Assembly: GCA_001000035.1 (NCBI GenBank)
Contig: LCGX01000026.1
Coordinates: 1 to 8,727, forward strand
DNA: 8,727 nucleotides
Direction: 5' to 3'
Source of the DNA: Candidatus Nomurabacteria bacterium GW2011_GWF2_43_8
GTDB lineage: Bacteria > Patescibacteriota > Minisyncoccia > Phycocordibacterales > UBA9973
A model generated the notes under the pieces. It did not search any database, was not told where the DNA came from, and saw only the letters and a list, made by a program, of their open reading frames with translations. The position numbers and the translations under genes were made by a program. The first letter of the stretch is position 1. Every line of letters begins with the position of its first letter. Shown in pieces: positions 1-5,778 of this stretch.

Positions 1-4
1 ATAG

Positions 5-162
5 TATACTATACTTGGGTAACAAAGTAGGTCGTAGATCTCATTCGAGTCTGATGACTCTCAGAGTCAGAATGACCTGAAGAGCTTCAGCTCAAATAGA
101 GATAGAGAAAAGAGTCGATTTCGTAGAACACTTTTGTATTTAACAACTTAAACAAAACATCA
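5..162 (+). promoter_or_regulatory. Putative promoter and long 5' leader of the cold-shock gene
   Basis: Two overlapping TATACT hexamers (5-10 and 10-15) resemble a -10 element; the -35 would lie outside the window. A start near 22 would give a leader of about 140 nt before the ATG at 163. The leader holds two short hairpins: TGACTC/GAGTCA with loop TCA (55-69) and CTGAAG/CTTCAG (77-90). Long structured leaders are typical of cspA-type cold-shock mRNAs, so this may be a thermosensitive leader. No Shine-Dalgarno sequence is visible before the ATG. The assignment is inference. Confidence 0.3.
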
Positions 163-360
163 ATGACTGGTACAATAAAAAGATTGACAGACAAAGGTTT
201 CGGCTTCATTACCGGAGAAGGACTGCAGAAAGATTTATTCTTCCACAGCAACTCTTTGGTTGGCGTAACCTTTGATGAGCTCAAAGAAGGTGATGCTGTT
301 TCTTTTGAAACAGAAGAGTCACCAAAAGGATTGAATGCTGTGAACGTTCAACGCGCATAA
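163..360 (+). CDS. cspA: Cold-shock domain protein (CspA family)
   Basis: A 65-aa single cold-shock domain, the usual CspA length. RNP1 is visible as KGFGFI (residues 11-16) and RNP2 as DLFFHSN (about residues 24-30), the aromatic patches that stack on single-stranded RNA or DNA. The ends MTGTIKRL and GLNAVNVQRA are typical of the family. The expected role is a cytoplasmic RNA chaperone that melts mRNA structure, not necessarily cold-specific. The ATG at 163 is the only start that keeps the conserved first strand. It stands alone on the plus strand, followed 11 bp later by a strong terminator. The family is secure; the exact paralogue name is not. Confidence 0.95.
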   Translation: MTGTIKRLTDKGFGFITGEGLQKDLFFHSNSLVGVTFDELKEGDAVSFETEESPKGLNAVNVQRA

Positions 361-371
361 TATTCTTCCAC

Positions 372-397
372 AAAAAAGCCCCTCACGGGGCTTTTTT
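372..397. terminator. Bidirectional intrinsic terminator
   Basis: Stem AGCCCC/GGGGCT with loop TCAC, flanked by an A-run on the left and a T-run on the right, so it can terminate the cold-shock gene on the plus strand and the 428-874 gene on the minus strand. Its near twin lies at 941-966, differing mainly in the loop (TTAC). Confidence 0.93.
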
Positions 398-427
398 GAT
401 TTAGAATTTAGAATTTTAAAAATCTAT

Positions 428-874
428 CTATCTCAATAATTTATTCACAACTTCATGAACATCGCCCACCTTTTCCATCTTTTTAAGATCCCCTTCAGCG
501 CGGGCCTCTGCCATATTTCTATGAAACATCTCATTGCCAAAATCGCCGTATTTTTTCATTAAAGCAAGGGCATCTTCGTCTGATAATTTTTCTCGTTTTC
601 CATTCACCACCATTTCTCCCGTAATATCTCCAACTACAGCAACTTCTATGTCTGTGTCCTCTTTTTTATATAAAGAAATATTCACTCCATCAACATTAAT
701 AGATACCTTTACTAAACCAGGAGGATACGTCACTTCATAATCGTCAATATCGTGCCCCCCATATTTTTTTGATAATTCCTCCCTATTTTCAGATGCATTT
801 TTTTGACCTTTAGTCATTGTATCTTCAGCTTTTTTTATCTCTTGAGGTGATGGTTGGTATCCTTCTTTTGGCAT
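428..874 (-). CDS. Hypothetical protein, 148 aa, charged, cytoplasmic
   Basis: I do not recognise this protein. It has no signal peptide or membrane segment. The N-terminal 45 residues are rich in Lys/Glu and probably helical. A middle section (about 46-95, YPPGLVKVSINVDGVNISLY onward) alternates hydrophobic residues like a small beta sheet, and the C-terminal 50 residues (LSDEDALALMKKYGDF to VVNKLLR) look alpha-helical. It is a monocistronic unit with a good promoter upstream (907-934) and a near-identical terminator on each side. The ATG at 874 has no SD in range; an AGGAGGAGG run sits about 38 nt upstream of it, too far to serve this start. Reading frame confidence is good; function is unknown. 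Confidence 0.8.
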   Translation of the reverse strand: MPKEGYQPSPQEIKKAEDTMTKGQKNASENREELSKKYGGHDIDDYEVTYPPGLVKVSINVDGVNISLYKKEDTDIEVAVVGDITGEMVVNGKREKLSDEDALALMKKYGDFGNEMFHRNMAEARAEGDLKKMEKVGDVHEVVNKLLR

Positions 875-906
875 ATATTTTATATATATTAAATTATAAT
901 ACCTCT

Positions 907-934
907 ATTATCCTCCTCCTAAATTCTTTGTCAA
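907..934 (-). promoter_or_regulatory. Sigma-70-type promoter of the 428-874 gene
   Basis: On the minus strand, a consensus -35 TTGACA (929-934) is followed by 16 nt and GATAAT (907-912), five of six matches to TATAAT. Transcription would start near 900, about 25 nt upstream of the ATG at 874. The spacer contains an AGGAGGAGG run that looks like an SD but would lie upstream of the transcript start. Confidence 0.6.
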
Positions 935-940
935 ACCCAC

Positions 941-966
941 AAAAAAGCCCCTTACGGGGCTTTTTT
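941..966. terminator. Bidirectional-type intrinsic terminator after the rpsT operon
   Basis: Stem AGCCCC/GGGGCT with loop TTAC between an A-run and a T-run. It lies 24 bp beyond the stop of the 990-1253 gene on the minus strand and directly upstream of the promoter at 907-934. Stem identical to that at 372-397. Confidence 0.92.
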
Positions 967-989
967 ATTTTGTGTAAATTATTTATTTT

Positions 990-1253
990 TTACTTATCCT
1001 GCGCCCAGTTTTTTAGATTCTCATAACTTTCTTCTCCGCAAATCCACTTGTCAGTTTTTGTATTGTAGAAAAAAGGCACACCCCCGCAAAAATGTTTATC
1101 CAATTCAAGCAAGCGCTTTTCATTTTCTTTATTGTGCCAGACTTCCAAGCTTTCAATTTTTATTCCCTCTTCTTTTTCCAATCTTTCCACCAGCTCATGC
1201 ATACTAACGCAATGAGGACATTCCGTTCCGTAAAATTCCAATAGATGGTTCAT
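990..1253 (-). CDS. Thioredoxin/glutaredoxin-fold protein with CPHC motif
   Basis: An 87-aa small thioredoxin-fold protein. The redox motif C12-P-H-C15 follows the first strand (LLEFYGTECPHC), and the conserved cis-proline is in GGVPFF (P60). Two more cysteines, C56 just before the cis-Pro loop and C72, are not part of the standard motif. The CPHC dipeptide is the one known from DsbA, but there is no helical insertion and no signal peptide, so a cytoplasmic thiol-disulfide exchanger or glutaredoxin-like role is more likely. It starts 3 nt after the rpsT stop and shares the terminator at 941-966, so it is probably co-transcribed with rpsT. The physiological substrate cannot be told. Confidence 0.85.
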   Translation of the reverse strand: MNHLLEFYGTECPHCVSMHELVERLEKEEGIKIESLEVWHNKENEKRLLELDKHFCGGVPFFYNTKTDKWICGEESYENLKNWAQDK

Positions 1254-1256
1254 TCT

Positions 1257-1508
1257 TTATTTAACTAACCTTGATAAACGAGCCTTCTTGCGGGCCGCGT
1301 TGTTTTTCTTGACGATGCCTTTTTGGGCCGCTTTGTCGATAGTTTGAAAGGCAGAACTTAACAACTTGGCTGCTTCTTTTTTGTCGGTCTTAGCGACTTT
1401 CTCAATTTTCTTGATTATTTCTTTCATTGCTTTCTTGCGCTGATCATTAAAGGCCTTCTTGCGAAGCGAACCGCGAATTGCTTTTTTGGCTGATTGGGTA
1501 ATTGGCAT
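1257..1508 (-). CDS. rpsT: 30S ribosomal protein S20
   Basis: An 83-aa, very Lys/Arg/Ala-rich helical protein with the S20 pattern: MPITQSAKKAIR at the N-terminus, AAKLLSSAFQTIDKAAQKG in the middle and KKNNAARKKARLSRLV at the C-terminus. S20 binds 16S rRNA and is assembled early into the 30S subunit. The length matches the family (about 85 aa). It is first in a two-gene unit with the CPHC thioredoxin-like gene and diverges from ruvA. Only about 70 bp separate the two starts, and no clear SD precedes this ATG. Confidence 0.95.
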   Translation of the reverse strand: MPITQSAKKAIRGSLRKKAFNDQRKKAMKEIIKKIEKVAKTDKKEAAKLLSSAFQTIDKAAQKGIVKKNNAARKKARLSRLVK

Positions 1509-1544
1509 GAGTATAATTTAACAGAAAAAATTCGAAAAAGCAAT

Positions 1545-1560
1545 CCCCGCCATGGCGGGG
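1545..1560. repeat. GC-rich perfect palindrome between rpsT and ruvA
   Basis: CCCCGCCATGGCGGGG is a perfect 16-bp palindrome in an otherwise AT-rich divergent intergenic region. It belongs to the same CCGCC/GGCGG style as the elements at 3523-3549, 5610-5622 and 8194-8205. It could be an operator for both divergent genes or a dispersed palindromic repeat; the latter seems more likely. Confidence 0.7.
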
Positions 1561-1581
1561 TAAATGTGATATGATTAATTT

Positions 1582-2148
1582 ATGATCGGGGGCATAAAAG
1601 GAAAAATTATACTGAAAACGGAGAAGTTTTTGATAGTGGAGACGGGCGGAGTCGGGTACAAAATAAATGTTTCGCCAGATGTGCTATCTAAGGCAAAAAA
1701 AACAGGCGATGAAATTTCGCTTTGGACGCATACTCATGTGCGCGAAGATGTCCTGGATTTATATGGATTTTTAAATCGGGAAGAGTTGGAATTTTTCGAG
1801 ATGCTTCTTGGTGTATCCGGCATCGGGCCAAAGGGGGCACTAGCGATTTTGGGCCTTACCTTGCTGGAAACATTACGAAGAGCCATCGGGTCCGGAGATA
1901 CGAGTTATCTGACAAAAATTTCCGGTATCGGTCGAAAAACGGCGGAGAAAATCGTCATAGAGCTGCGGGATAAAATGGGTGAAGAAAAAGAGGGCTCGTC
2001 GCTCCAAGGAGAATTGGACGCCCTGGAAGCTTTAAAATCGCTCGGCTATTCCGGCGCAGAAGCCCGCGAGGCGCTGAAAAAAGTTTCCCGAGATACGGAT
2101 ACTAATATCAAAATTCGCGAGGCGTTAAAAATTTTAGGAGGAAAATAA
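1582..2148 (+). CDS. ruvA: Holliday junction branch migration protein RuvA
   Basis: 188 aa, close to the usual 190-205. Domain I (about 1-64) is the OB fold starting MIGGIKGKI and including VGYKINVS. Domain II carries two helix-hairpin-helix motifs, LLGVSGIGPKGALAIL (75-90) and TKISGIGRKTAEKIVIEL (111-128). The C-terminal domain III (about 140-188, DALEALKSLGYSGAEAREAL) contacts RuvB. RuvA tetramers hold the Holliday junction flat while RuvB hexamers pump DNA during recombinational repair. ruvB and ruvC are not adjacent. TATGAT at 1570-1575 sits only six bases before the ATG, so the mRNA may be nearly leaderless. The stop is one base from the convergent amidase stop, with no terminator between. 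Confidence 0.96.
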   Translation: MIGGIKGKIILKTEKFLIVETGGVGYKINVSPDVLSKAKKTGDEISLWTHTHVREDVLDLYGFLNREELEFFEMLLGVSGIGPKGALAILGLTLLETLRRAIGSGDTSYLTKISGIGRKTAEKIVIELRDKMGEEKEGSSLQGELDALEALKSLGYSGAEAREALKKVSRDTDTNIKIREALKILGGK

Positions 2149-2149
2149 T

Positions 2150-2980
2150 TTATTTAGGGAAAAAATAATTTTTTATGCCGGCGGCGGTGAGCTCCGCCAC
2201 ATTTTTGTAGATCTGATGCCGAGTGGCGTAATTTCTCATCTTTTTTTCGTATACATAGGCGTACTCGATAAGCATCGAGCGCACAGAGGCGGAAAGCGTG
2301 TTGTTGGCCCCGACGGCGATGAGTTTTTGATCGGAGACAAGCCCTAGGACTTCCGGAGGATAATTGCTAATCGCGTATTTCTTATCCAATTCCATTAAAA
2401 CGTTCGCGGCCAGAAGCGCACTCTCTTTAGAATTGACAAACTGCCCATCCGGAATATAAATGGCAAAGCCTTTATACTTCCCTATTGTCCACTTATAGGG
2501 ACGAGGGTAATCGTTAAAATGAATATGAATTACCGCGTCTATCCCGTTTTCGTTCGCCCACTTATTGAACCCATACAGCCTGTTGACCATGTCTTCGCCG
2601 GCCCGATTGTGCGGCGGGTTCGGCTTTTCAACAAAATTTCCGCTCTCAATTTTCTTTTGCATTTCCTTTTTGGCACTCTCTATAAAAGACGCTATGTCAT
2701 CCCCCTGTCCGGAGAAATAATCCGCAAATTTTTTCGTGTAACCTCGGCTGTCGCGGGTAATATGAACCTCAAATCTCTTATCTTTTTTTAAAATATTATA
2801 AATGCGGGTCGCCACCGCCAGATTCATGGCGGCTTCTTTGATGTTTCCGTATTGCGCCCCCCAAACTTCATTGTCATGTCCGGGCACCAGTAAAATCTTA
2901 ATCGGCGCAGATATATCAGCGCGGGCAATCACCGGGAAAAGCACCAAGGATATGAATAATGTGAATAAAATTCTTTTCAT
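2150..2980 (-). CDS. Secreted N-acetylmuramoyl-L-alanine amidase (amidase_3-like)
   Basis: 276 aa from the ATG at 2980. The first 21 residues (MKRILFTLFISLVLFPVIARA) form a classic Sec signal peptide with an A-R-A cleavage site, which is why I reject the 22-residue upstream extension to 3046. The mature domain shows the zinc amidase pattern: H35 in LLVPGHD, E49 in NIKEAAMN, and the HIHFND motif (H152/H154) for the second histidine. A glutamate in MLIEYAYVYE near the C-terminus fits the catalytic Glu. The enzyme would cleave the amide between muramic acid and the stem peptide outside the membrane, in wall remodelling or daughter-cell separation. The insertion at residues 80-130 is longer than in AmiC-type enzymes. 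No SH3 or peptidoglycan-binding repeats are present. Confidence 0.8.
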   Translation of the reverse strand: MKRILFTLFISLVLFPVIARADISAPIKILLVPGHDNEVWGAQYGNIKEAAMNLAVATRIYNILKKDKRFEVHITRDSRGYTKKFADYFSGQGDDIASFIESAKKEMQKKIESGNFVEKPNPPHNRAGEDMVNRLYGFNKWANENGIDAVIHIHFNDYPRPYKWTIGKYKGFAIYIPDGQFVNSKESALLAANVLMELDKKYAISNYPPEVLGLVSDQKLIAVGANNTLSASVRSMLIEYAYVYEKKMRNYATRHQIYKNVAELTAAGIKNYFFPK

Positions 2981-2981
2981 T

Positions 2982-2993
2982 GTACAATTGTAC
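2982..2993. promoter_or_regulatory. Palindromic bidirectional -10 element between amidase and mutM
   Basis: GTACAATTGTAC is a perfect 12-bp palindrome filling nearly the whole 14-bp gap between divergent start codons. It puts TACAAT on the plus strand (2983-2988) and on the minus strand (2987-2992), each about 6 nt from an ATG. Starts 7 nt downstream of each would fall on or next to the start codons, giving leaderless mRNAs in both directions. I see no convincing -35 on either side. It could equally be an operator. Confidence 0.5.
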
Positions 2994-2994
2994 C

Positions 2995-3912
2995 ATGCCG
3001 GAACTGCCAGAAGTCGAAACAACGGTAAGGGGCCTGAGAAGGACAATTTCGGGCCTGAAGATAAAAGAAGTATGGACCGATTTATCCGCCAAAGATAAGC
3101 GCCAAAAGGGCGCGATTGCCAATCCGAAATATTTCAGAACTTTCAGAAAGCAGATCTTGAATAAAAAAGTTTTGTCGGCAGAGAGGCGAGCAAAAAATAT
3201 ACTGATAAACATTTCCGGCGGAAAAACCATTTTGATTCACCTGAAAATGACCGGGCACCTGCTCTACGGCAAGTACAAATTTGAAAAAAATAAATGGATT
3301 CCGGCAGAAAAAGGCCCGCTTGACGACCCTTACAACAGATTTATTCACGCGGTTTTTTCTTTTAGCAATGGTAAGCATCTCGCTTTTTCCGATGCCCGAA
3401 AATTCGGGAAAATTACCCTGCTTCCTACTAAAATCGCGCATAATTCAAAACATTTGAATAATCTTGGGCCCGAACCGCTTGAAAAAAGATTCACTTGGCA
3501 AAAATTGAAGGAGCAACTGCAACCCGCCTTCGCACAAGGCTTCGGCGGGCGAAGAATAAAAACAGTGCTGACCGACCAAAGCATCGTCGCTGGCATCGGC
3601 AATATTTATTCCGACGAAATACTCTGGCGCGCCAGCGTGCATCCGGAGAGAAAAGTTTCGACCCTCAAAGAAAAAGAGTTAAAACTGATTTTTAAAGCCA
3701 TAAAAGAAACACTGAAAAAGGGCATAAATTTCGGCGGAGATTCAATGTCGGACTATAGGAACATAAACGGCCTGCCCGGGAAGTTCCAACTGCATCACGA
3801 AGCCTACCGGCGCACAGGCGAAAAATGCAGAAAACCAAACTGCCGGGGTGTCATAAAAAGAAAAGTAATCAACGGCCGTAGCGCGCATTTTTGCTCGGTG
3901 CATCAAAAATAA
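2995..3912 (+). CDS. mutM: Formamidopyrimidine-DNA glycosylase (Fpg/MutM)
   Basis: 305 aa from the ATG at 2995. This start exposes the obligatory catalytic proline in MPELPEVETTVRGL (P2, E3); the TTG at 2980 would bury it. K67 in ERRAKNILI matches the conserved active-site lysine. The H2TH region holds TVLTDQSIVAGIGNIYSDE. The zinc finger is C278-X4-C283-X16-C300-X2-H303, with the last cysteine replaced by histidine and two extra residues in the first knuckle; NGRSAHFC carries the DNA-contacting arginine. It removes 8-oxoguanine and ring-opened purines with AP-lyase activity. A palindromic element encodes the QPAFAQGFGGR segment (about residues 177-187). The 3' end overlaps the convergent RT gene by 10 bp. 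Confidence 0.95.
   Translation: MPELPEVETTVRGLRRTISGLKIKEVWTDLSAKDKRQKGAIANPKYFRTFRKQILNKKVLSAERRAKNILINISGGKTILIHLKMTGHLLYGKYKFEKNKWIPAEKGPLDDPYNRFIHAVFSFSNGKHLAFSDARKFGKITLLPTKIAHNSKHLNNLGPEPLEKRFTWQKLKEQLQPAFAQGFGGRRIKTVLTDQSIVAGIGNIYSDEILWRASVHPERKVSTLKEKELKLIFKAIKETLKKGINFGGDSMSDYRNINGLPGKFQLHHEAYRRTGEKCRKPNCRGVIKRKVINGRSAHFCSVHQK
3523..3549. repeat. In-frame palindromic element inside mutM
   Basis: CCCGCC (3523-3528) and GGCGGG (3544-3549) flank a 15-nt middle; an alternative inner pairing GCCTT/AAGGC also exists. It encodes PAFAQGFGG, just before the conserved IKTVLTDQ block of MutM, in what is normally a short basic loop. It resembles the dispersed GCCCGCCGAAG-type palindromes I associate with Parcubacteria genomes, but that family assignment is from memory. 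Confidence 0.6.
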
Positions 3913-4889
3913 TTGCTTTTTATCTTGTAAGTATCGCCATGTTGTAACATTCCCAAATAAGATTGAATGGCCTCTGGCTTTGGATTGTTTTTAACATTCT
4001 TTAACATCCTTCTCTTTGTTGTTGTCCTCAAAACCCTATGCTTCGGATAATGCACCCAGCCGAGAAAATCTATACCCGAAGCGATAGTTTTAATAAAAAC
4101 TTTTTTTGGATGTAATTCCAGTTTCAATTTTTCACGGAGAAATAATACAATATATCGTAGTAAAAGCAATAAGTCATTTTGATTTTCGCTCAGTATCACA
4201 AAATCATCGGCATACCTTACGTAATACTTTACTTTCAATTCTCTTTTCACAAACTGGTCAAATTCGTTCATATAAATATTTACTAGGAGTTGGGATGTTA
4301 AATTGCCCAATGGGAGACCTTTTTTCATCTCCGCTATAGCGTAGATTGAAGTGAAGCTGTCTACCACCTGCCCCAAGAGCCATAAAATATCCGTGTCAAG
4401 GACGGCCCTTGACAGTATTGATTTCAAAATTTGGTGGTCAATGTTTGCAAAGAATTTTTTGATATCGCATTTTAAAACATAGCAGGTTTTGGTGTTGTTT
4501 TTTGAAATTTTGCGGTAAAAATATCTTAATCGATTCATGGCTTTGTGTGTTCCTTTGTTCAATCGGCAGGAATATGAATCGTGGATGAATTTTTTATCAA
4601 AATACGGATACAAAATCCTATAAATCGCGTGATGTAACAACCTGTCTCGGACTGTCGCCTTGTGGATGTTTCTCGGCTTGGGGTCGGAGATGTTGAAGGC
4701 GTGATATTCGCCGTGGATATAGGTTTTGTTTTTTAGGTCATTATGGAGAGAAAAGATATTGTCCATTAACTTTGCCTGAAATAGGATAACGTCTTTGCGA
4801 TTTTTCTTTCCGACTACAAATTCCTGCCAGGATTGGAGCAGGTTATCTACACTTATGATATCATCGTATGTATGACTAAATCTTTTCAT
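3903..4889 (-). CDS. Diversity-generating retroelement reverse transcriptase
   Basis: 328 aa, the compact DGR size, consisting of the RT fingers/palm plus a short thumb. Catalytic aspartates are D142 (KCDIKKFFANIDH) and D228-D229 (YVRYADDFVIL). The motif-4 signature LPLGNLTSQ (192-200) is the DGR form, where group II intron RTs have QGGVISPLL. Downstream are DFLGWVHYPKHRVLR and SYLGMLQHGDTYK, also usual in DGR RTs. There is no maturase or endonuclease domain. It would synthesise cDNA from the template-repeat RNA with misincorporation at adenines, together with Avd. It lies on the same strand as the template repeat and target, with about 390 nt to the repeat, an interval that holds the oppositely oriented avd. 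The 3' end overlaps mutM by 10 bp. Confidence 0.96.
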   Translation of the reverse strand: MKRFSHTYDDIISVDNLLQSWQEFVVGKKNRKDVILFQAKLMDNIFSLHNDLKNKTYIHGEYHAFNISDPKPRNIHKATVRDRLLHHAIYRILYPYFDKKFIHDSYSCRLNKGTHKAMNRLRYFYRKISKNNTKTCYVLKCDIKKFFANIDHQILKSILSRAVLDTDILWLLGQVVDSFTSIYAIAEMKKGLPLGNLTSQLLVNIYMNEFDQFVKRELKVKYYVRYADDFVILSENQNDLLLLLRYIVLFLREKLKLELHPKKVFIKTIASGIDFLGWVHYPKHRVLRTTTKRRMLKNVKNNPKPEAIQSYLGMLQHGDTYKIKSNYF

Positions 4890-4899
4890 ATTACCGGGA

Positions 4900-4925
4900 C
4901 CCCCCCCCTCAGCGCCGTCGGCGCT
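4900..4925. repeat. C9 homopolymer and GC hairpin between the RT and avd starts
   Basis: Nine consecutive C (4900-4908) are followed by the stem AGCGCC/GGCGCT with loop GTC (4911-4925) and then GCTTTTAAAAGC. The run is in the 5' region of the avd reading frame and about 10 nt upstream of the RT start codon. The hairpin plus T-run is terminator-like on the plus strand, but no plus-strand gene upstream needs it. Confidence 0.6.
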
Positions 4926-4938
4926 TTTAAAAGCAAAA

Positions 4939-5262
4939 ATTACCTATTCCCTCTGGTTTAAAATATACAATGATTTTCCCAAGGCGCACCGATATATTTT
5001 GGGTGGAAAGGTGGAGGATTATTTTCTCGGCCTTTTGGAAAACATTTTTATATCTATTTATCTTCCGCCGGAAACAAAAATATCCCGTCTTGTTATCGCC
5101 ATTTCAAAACTGGACGGCATAAAATTCTTCCTGCAAATCGCTTGGGAGAACAAATGCGTTCCCAATGAAAAGTATTTAATGCTCTCTGAACATCTGCAAG
5201 AAATCGGCCGGATGCTGGGTGGGTGGAAAAAAGGACTTGAAAAGAAAACTCCCCGGCTCTAG
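4939..5262 (+). CDS. avd: DGR accessory variability determinant (Avd-like), unusual start
   Basis: The protein matches the four-helix-bundle Avd family: FPKAHRYILGGKVEDYF, then IAISKLDGIKFFLQIAWE, and near the end SEHLQEIGRMLGGWKK, which is the family's most recognisable segment. Avd forms a positively charged pentameric barrel that binds the DGR RT and template RNA. The frame is open from 4876 to the TAG at 5260 but contains no ATG or GTG. The only standard start, TTG 4999, falls inside the conserved RYILGGK block. I place the start at ATT 4939, which keeps TYSLWFKIYNDFP of helix 1. Alternatively, a 1-nt indel in the C9 tract would join the frame to ATG 4872. It is on the strand opposite to the RT, template repeat and target, which is unusual. 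The product may be intact, frameshifted, or 5'-truncated. Confidence 0.8.
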   Translation: MTYSLWFKIYNDFPKAHRYILGGKVEDYFLGLLENIFISIYLPPETKISRLVIAISKLDGIKFFLQIAWENKCVPNEKYLMLSEHLQEIGRMLGGWKKGLEKKTPRL

Positions 5263-5279
5263 GTCGGAGAGAAACATTT

Positions 5280-5396
5280 TAGTTTCGGAATCACGAAGCG
5301 ATGCCGGTTCTCGGCATTCCAGACGTTGTCGTTCGAGAAGCGGTTGACGTTCACGTTGAGACGACCATTGTCGTCGAAATTCACGTTGGCCACGAA
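5280..5396 (-). repeat. DGR template repeat (TR), 117 nt
   Basis: The minus strand aligns without gaps to the 3' end of the target gene (5782-5898). 26 positions differ, 25 of them at A in this copy; 25 of its 30 adenines are changed in the variable copy. Read in the target frame it would encode FVANVNFDDNGRL followed by NVNVNRFSNDNVW and NAENRHRFVIPKL, with asparagine codons (AAC/AAT) at the variable sites, the usual DGR design that lets one codon yield many residues but not stops. There is no stop codon at the equivalent end position. Flanking sequence is unrelated to the target, so this is a donor and not a second gene. Confidence 0.96.
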
Positions 5397-5778
5397 AATG
5401 TAGGATGAGCCATCTGTGCCACTGCCCAACTAATGCAAAGCAAGAGTTGTGGCTGTATTTTATTCGGGGGTATAGAACCCCGCCAGCTCACCCCACCAAC
5501 TTTTATGTTTTTTGTTTTAAAAAAGAATTTACTCTTCCCTAAGTCAAAGAAAAGGCAGACCGAGGGAACTCTCAAATTGATTTTTAAGCAATCATGGCTT
5601 GAAGTTCACCCGCCTCCGGCGGATTTGACCGCAAGCATTTCCAAATTGCCTGTATAGTATATCAAAATTTAAAAAGAAAGAGACAAAGATGCAAAGTTTC
5701 AAAGTGACAAATGAAAAACCGTTCCTCCAGTACGGTTTTTCACACGACTGAAGAAACGGTTTGATTACAGGTACTAGG
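5397..5778. other. Non-coding DGR spacer between template and variable repeats
   Basis: I see no convincing gene here; short ORFs on either strand have no family features. On the minus strand it would lie between the end of the target gene and the template repeat, so it may be the 5' part of the template RNA. It contains hairpins: CGGGG/CCCCG around 5465-5482, CCGCC-TCC-GGCGG (5610-5622), and a longer stem at 5712-5742. Composition falls from GC-rich near the repeats to AT-rich at 5500-5720. Confidence 0.5.
5712..5742 (-). promoter_or_regulatory. Hairpin downstream of the variable repeat
   Basis: A perfect 11-bp inverted repeat TGAAAAACCGT/ACGGTTTTTCA with a 9-nt loop, beginning 37 nt beyond the target stop codon. 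In characterised DGRs a hairpin or cruciform just downstream of the variable repeat increases retrohoming. This one occupies that position but has a longer loop than the classic 4-nt version. It could instead be the target gene's terminator, although it lacks a long U-tract. Confidence 0.55.

Noticed and set aside
51..75. Hammerhead-like CTGATGA...GAA pattern in the leader of the cold-shock gene
   Set aside because: The bases after CTGATGA do not form a proper stem II joined to GAAA, and no stem III or cleavage triplet in the right place is visible; it is a simple hairpin.
2980..2994. TTG at 2980 as the mutM start
   Set aside because: It would add MYNCT before MPELPEVE and remove the required N-terminal catalytic proline.
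2981..3046. Upstream extension of the amidase to 3046
   Set aside because: It runs into the mutM coding region and places 22 residues ahead of a clear Sec signal peptide starting at the ATG at 2980.
3903..4889. Group II intron or retron reverse transcriptase
   Set aside because: There is no maturase/endonuclease domain and motif 4 is LPLGNLTSQ rather than the group II type; the TR/VR pair with adenine-specific differences decides for a DGR.
5381..5657. Small ORFs on both strands in the DGR spacer (64-74 aa)
   Set aside because: No start signals, low-complexity translation and overlap with the template repeat; no coding character.
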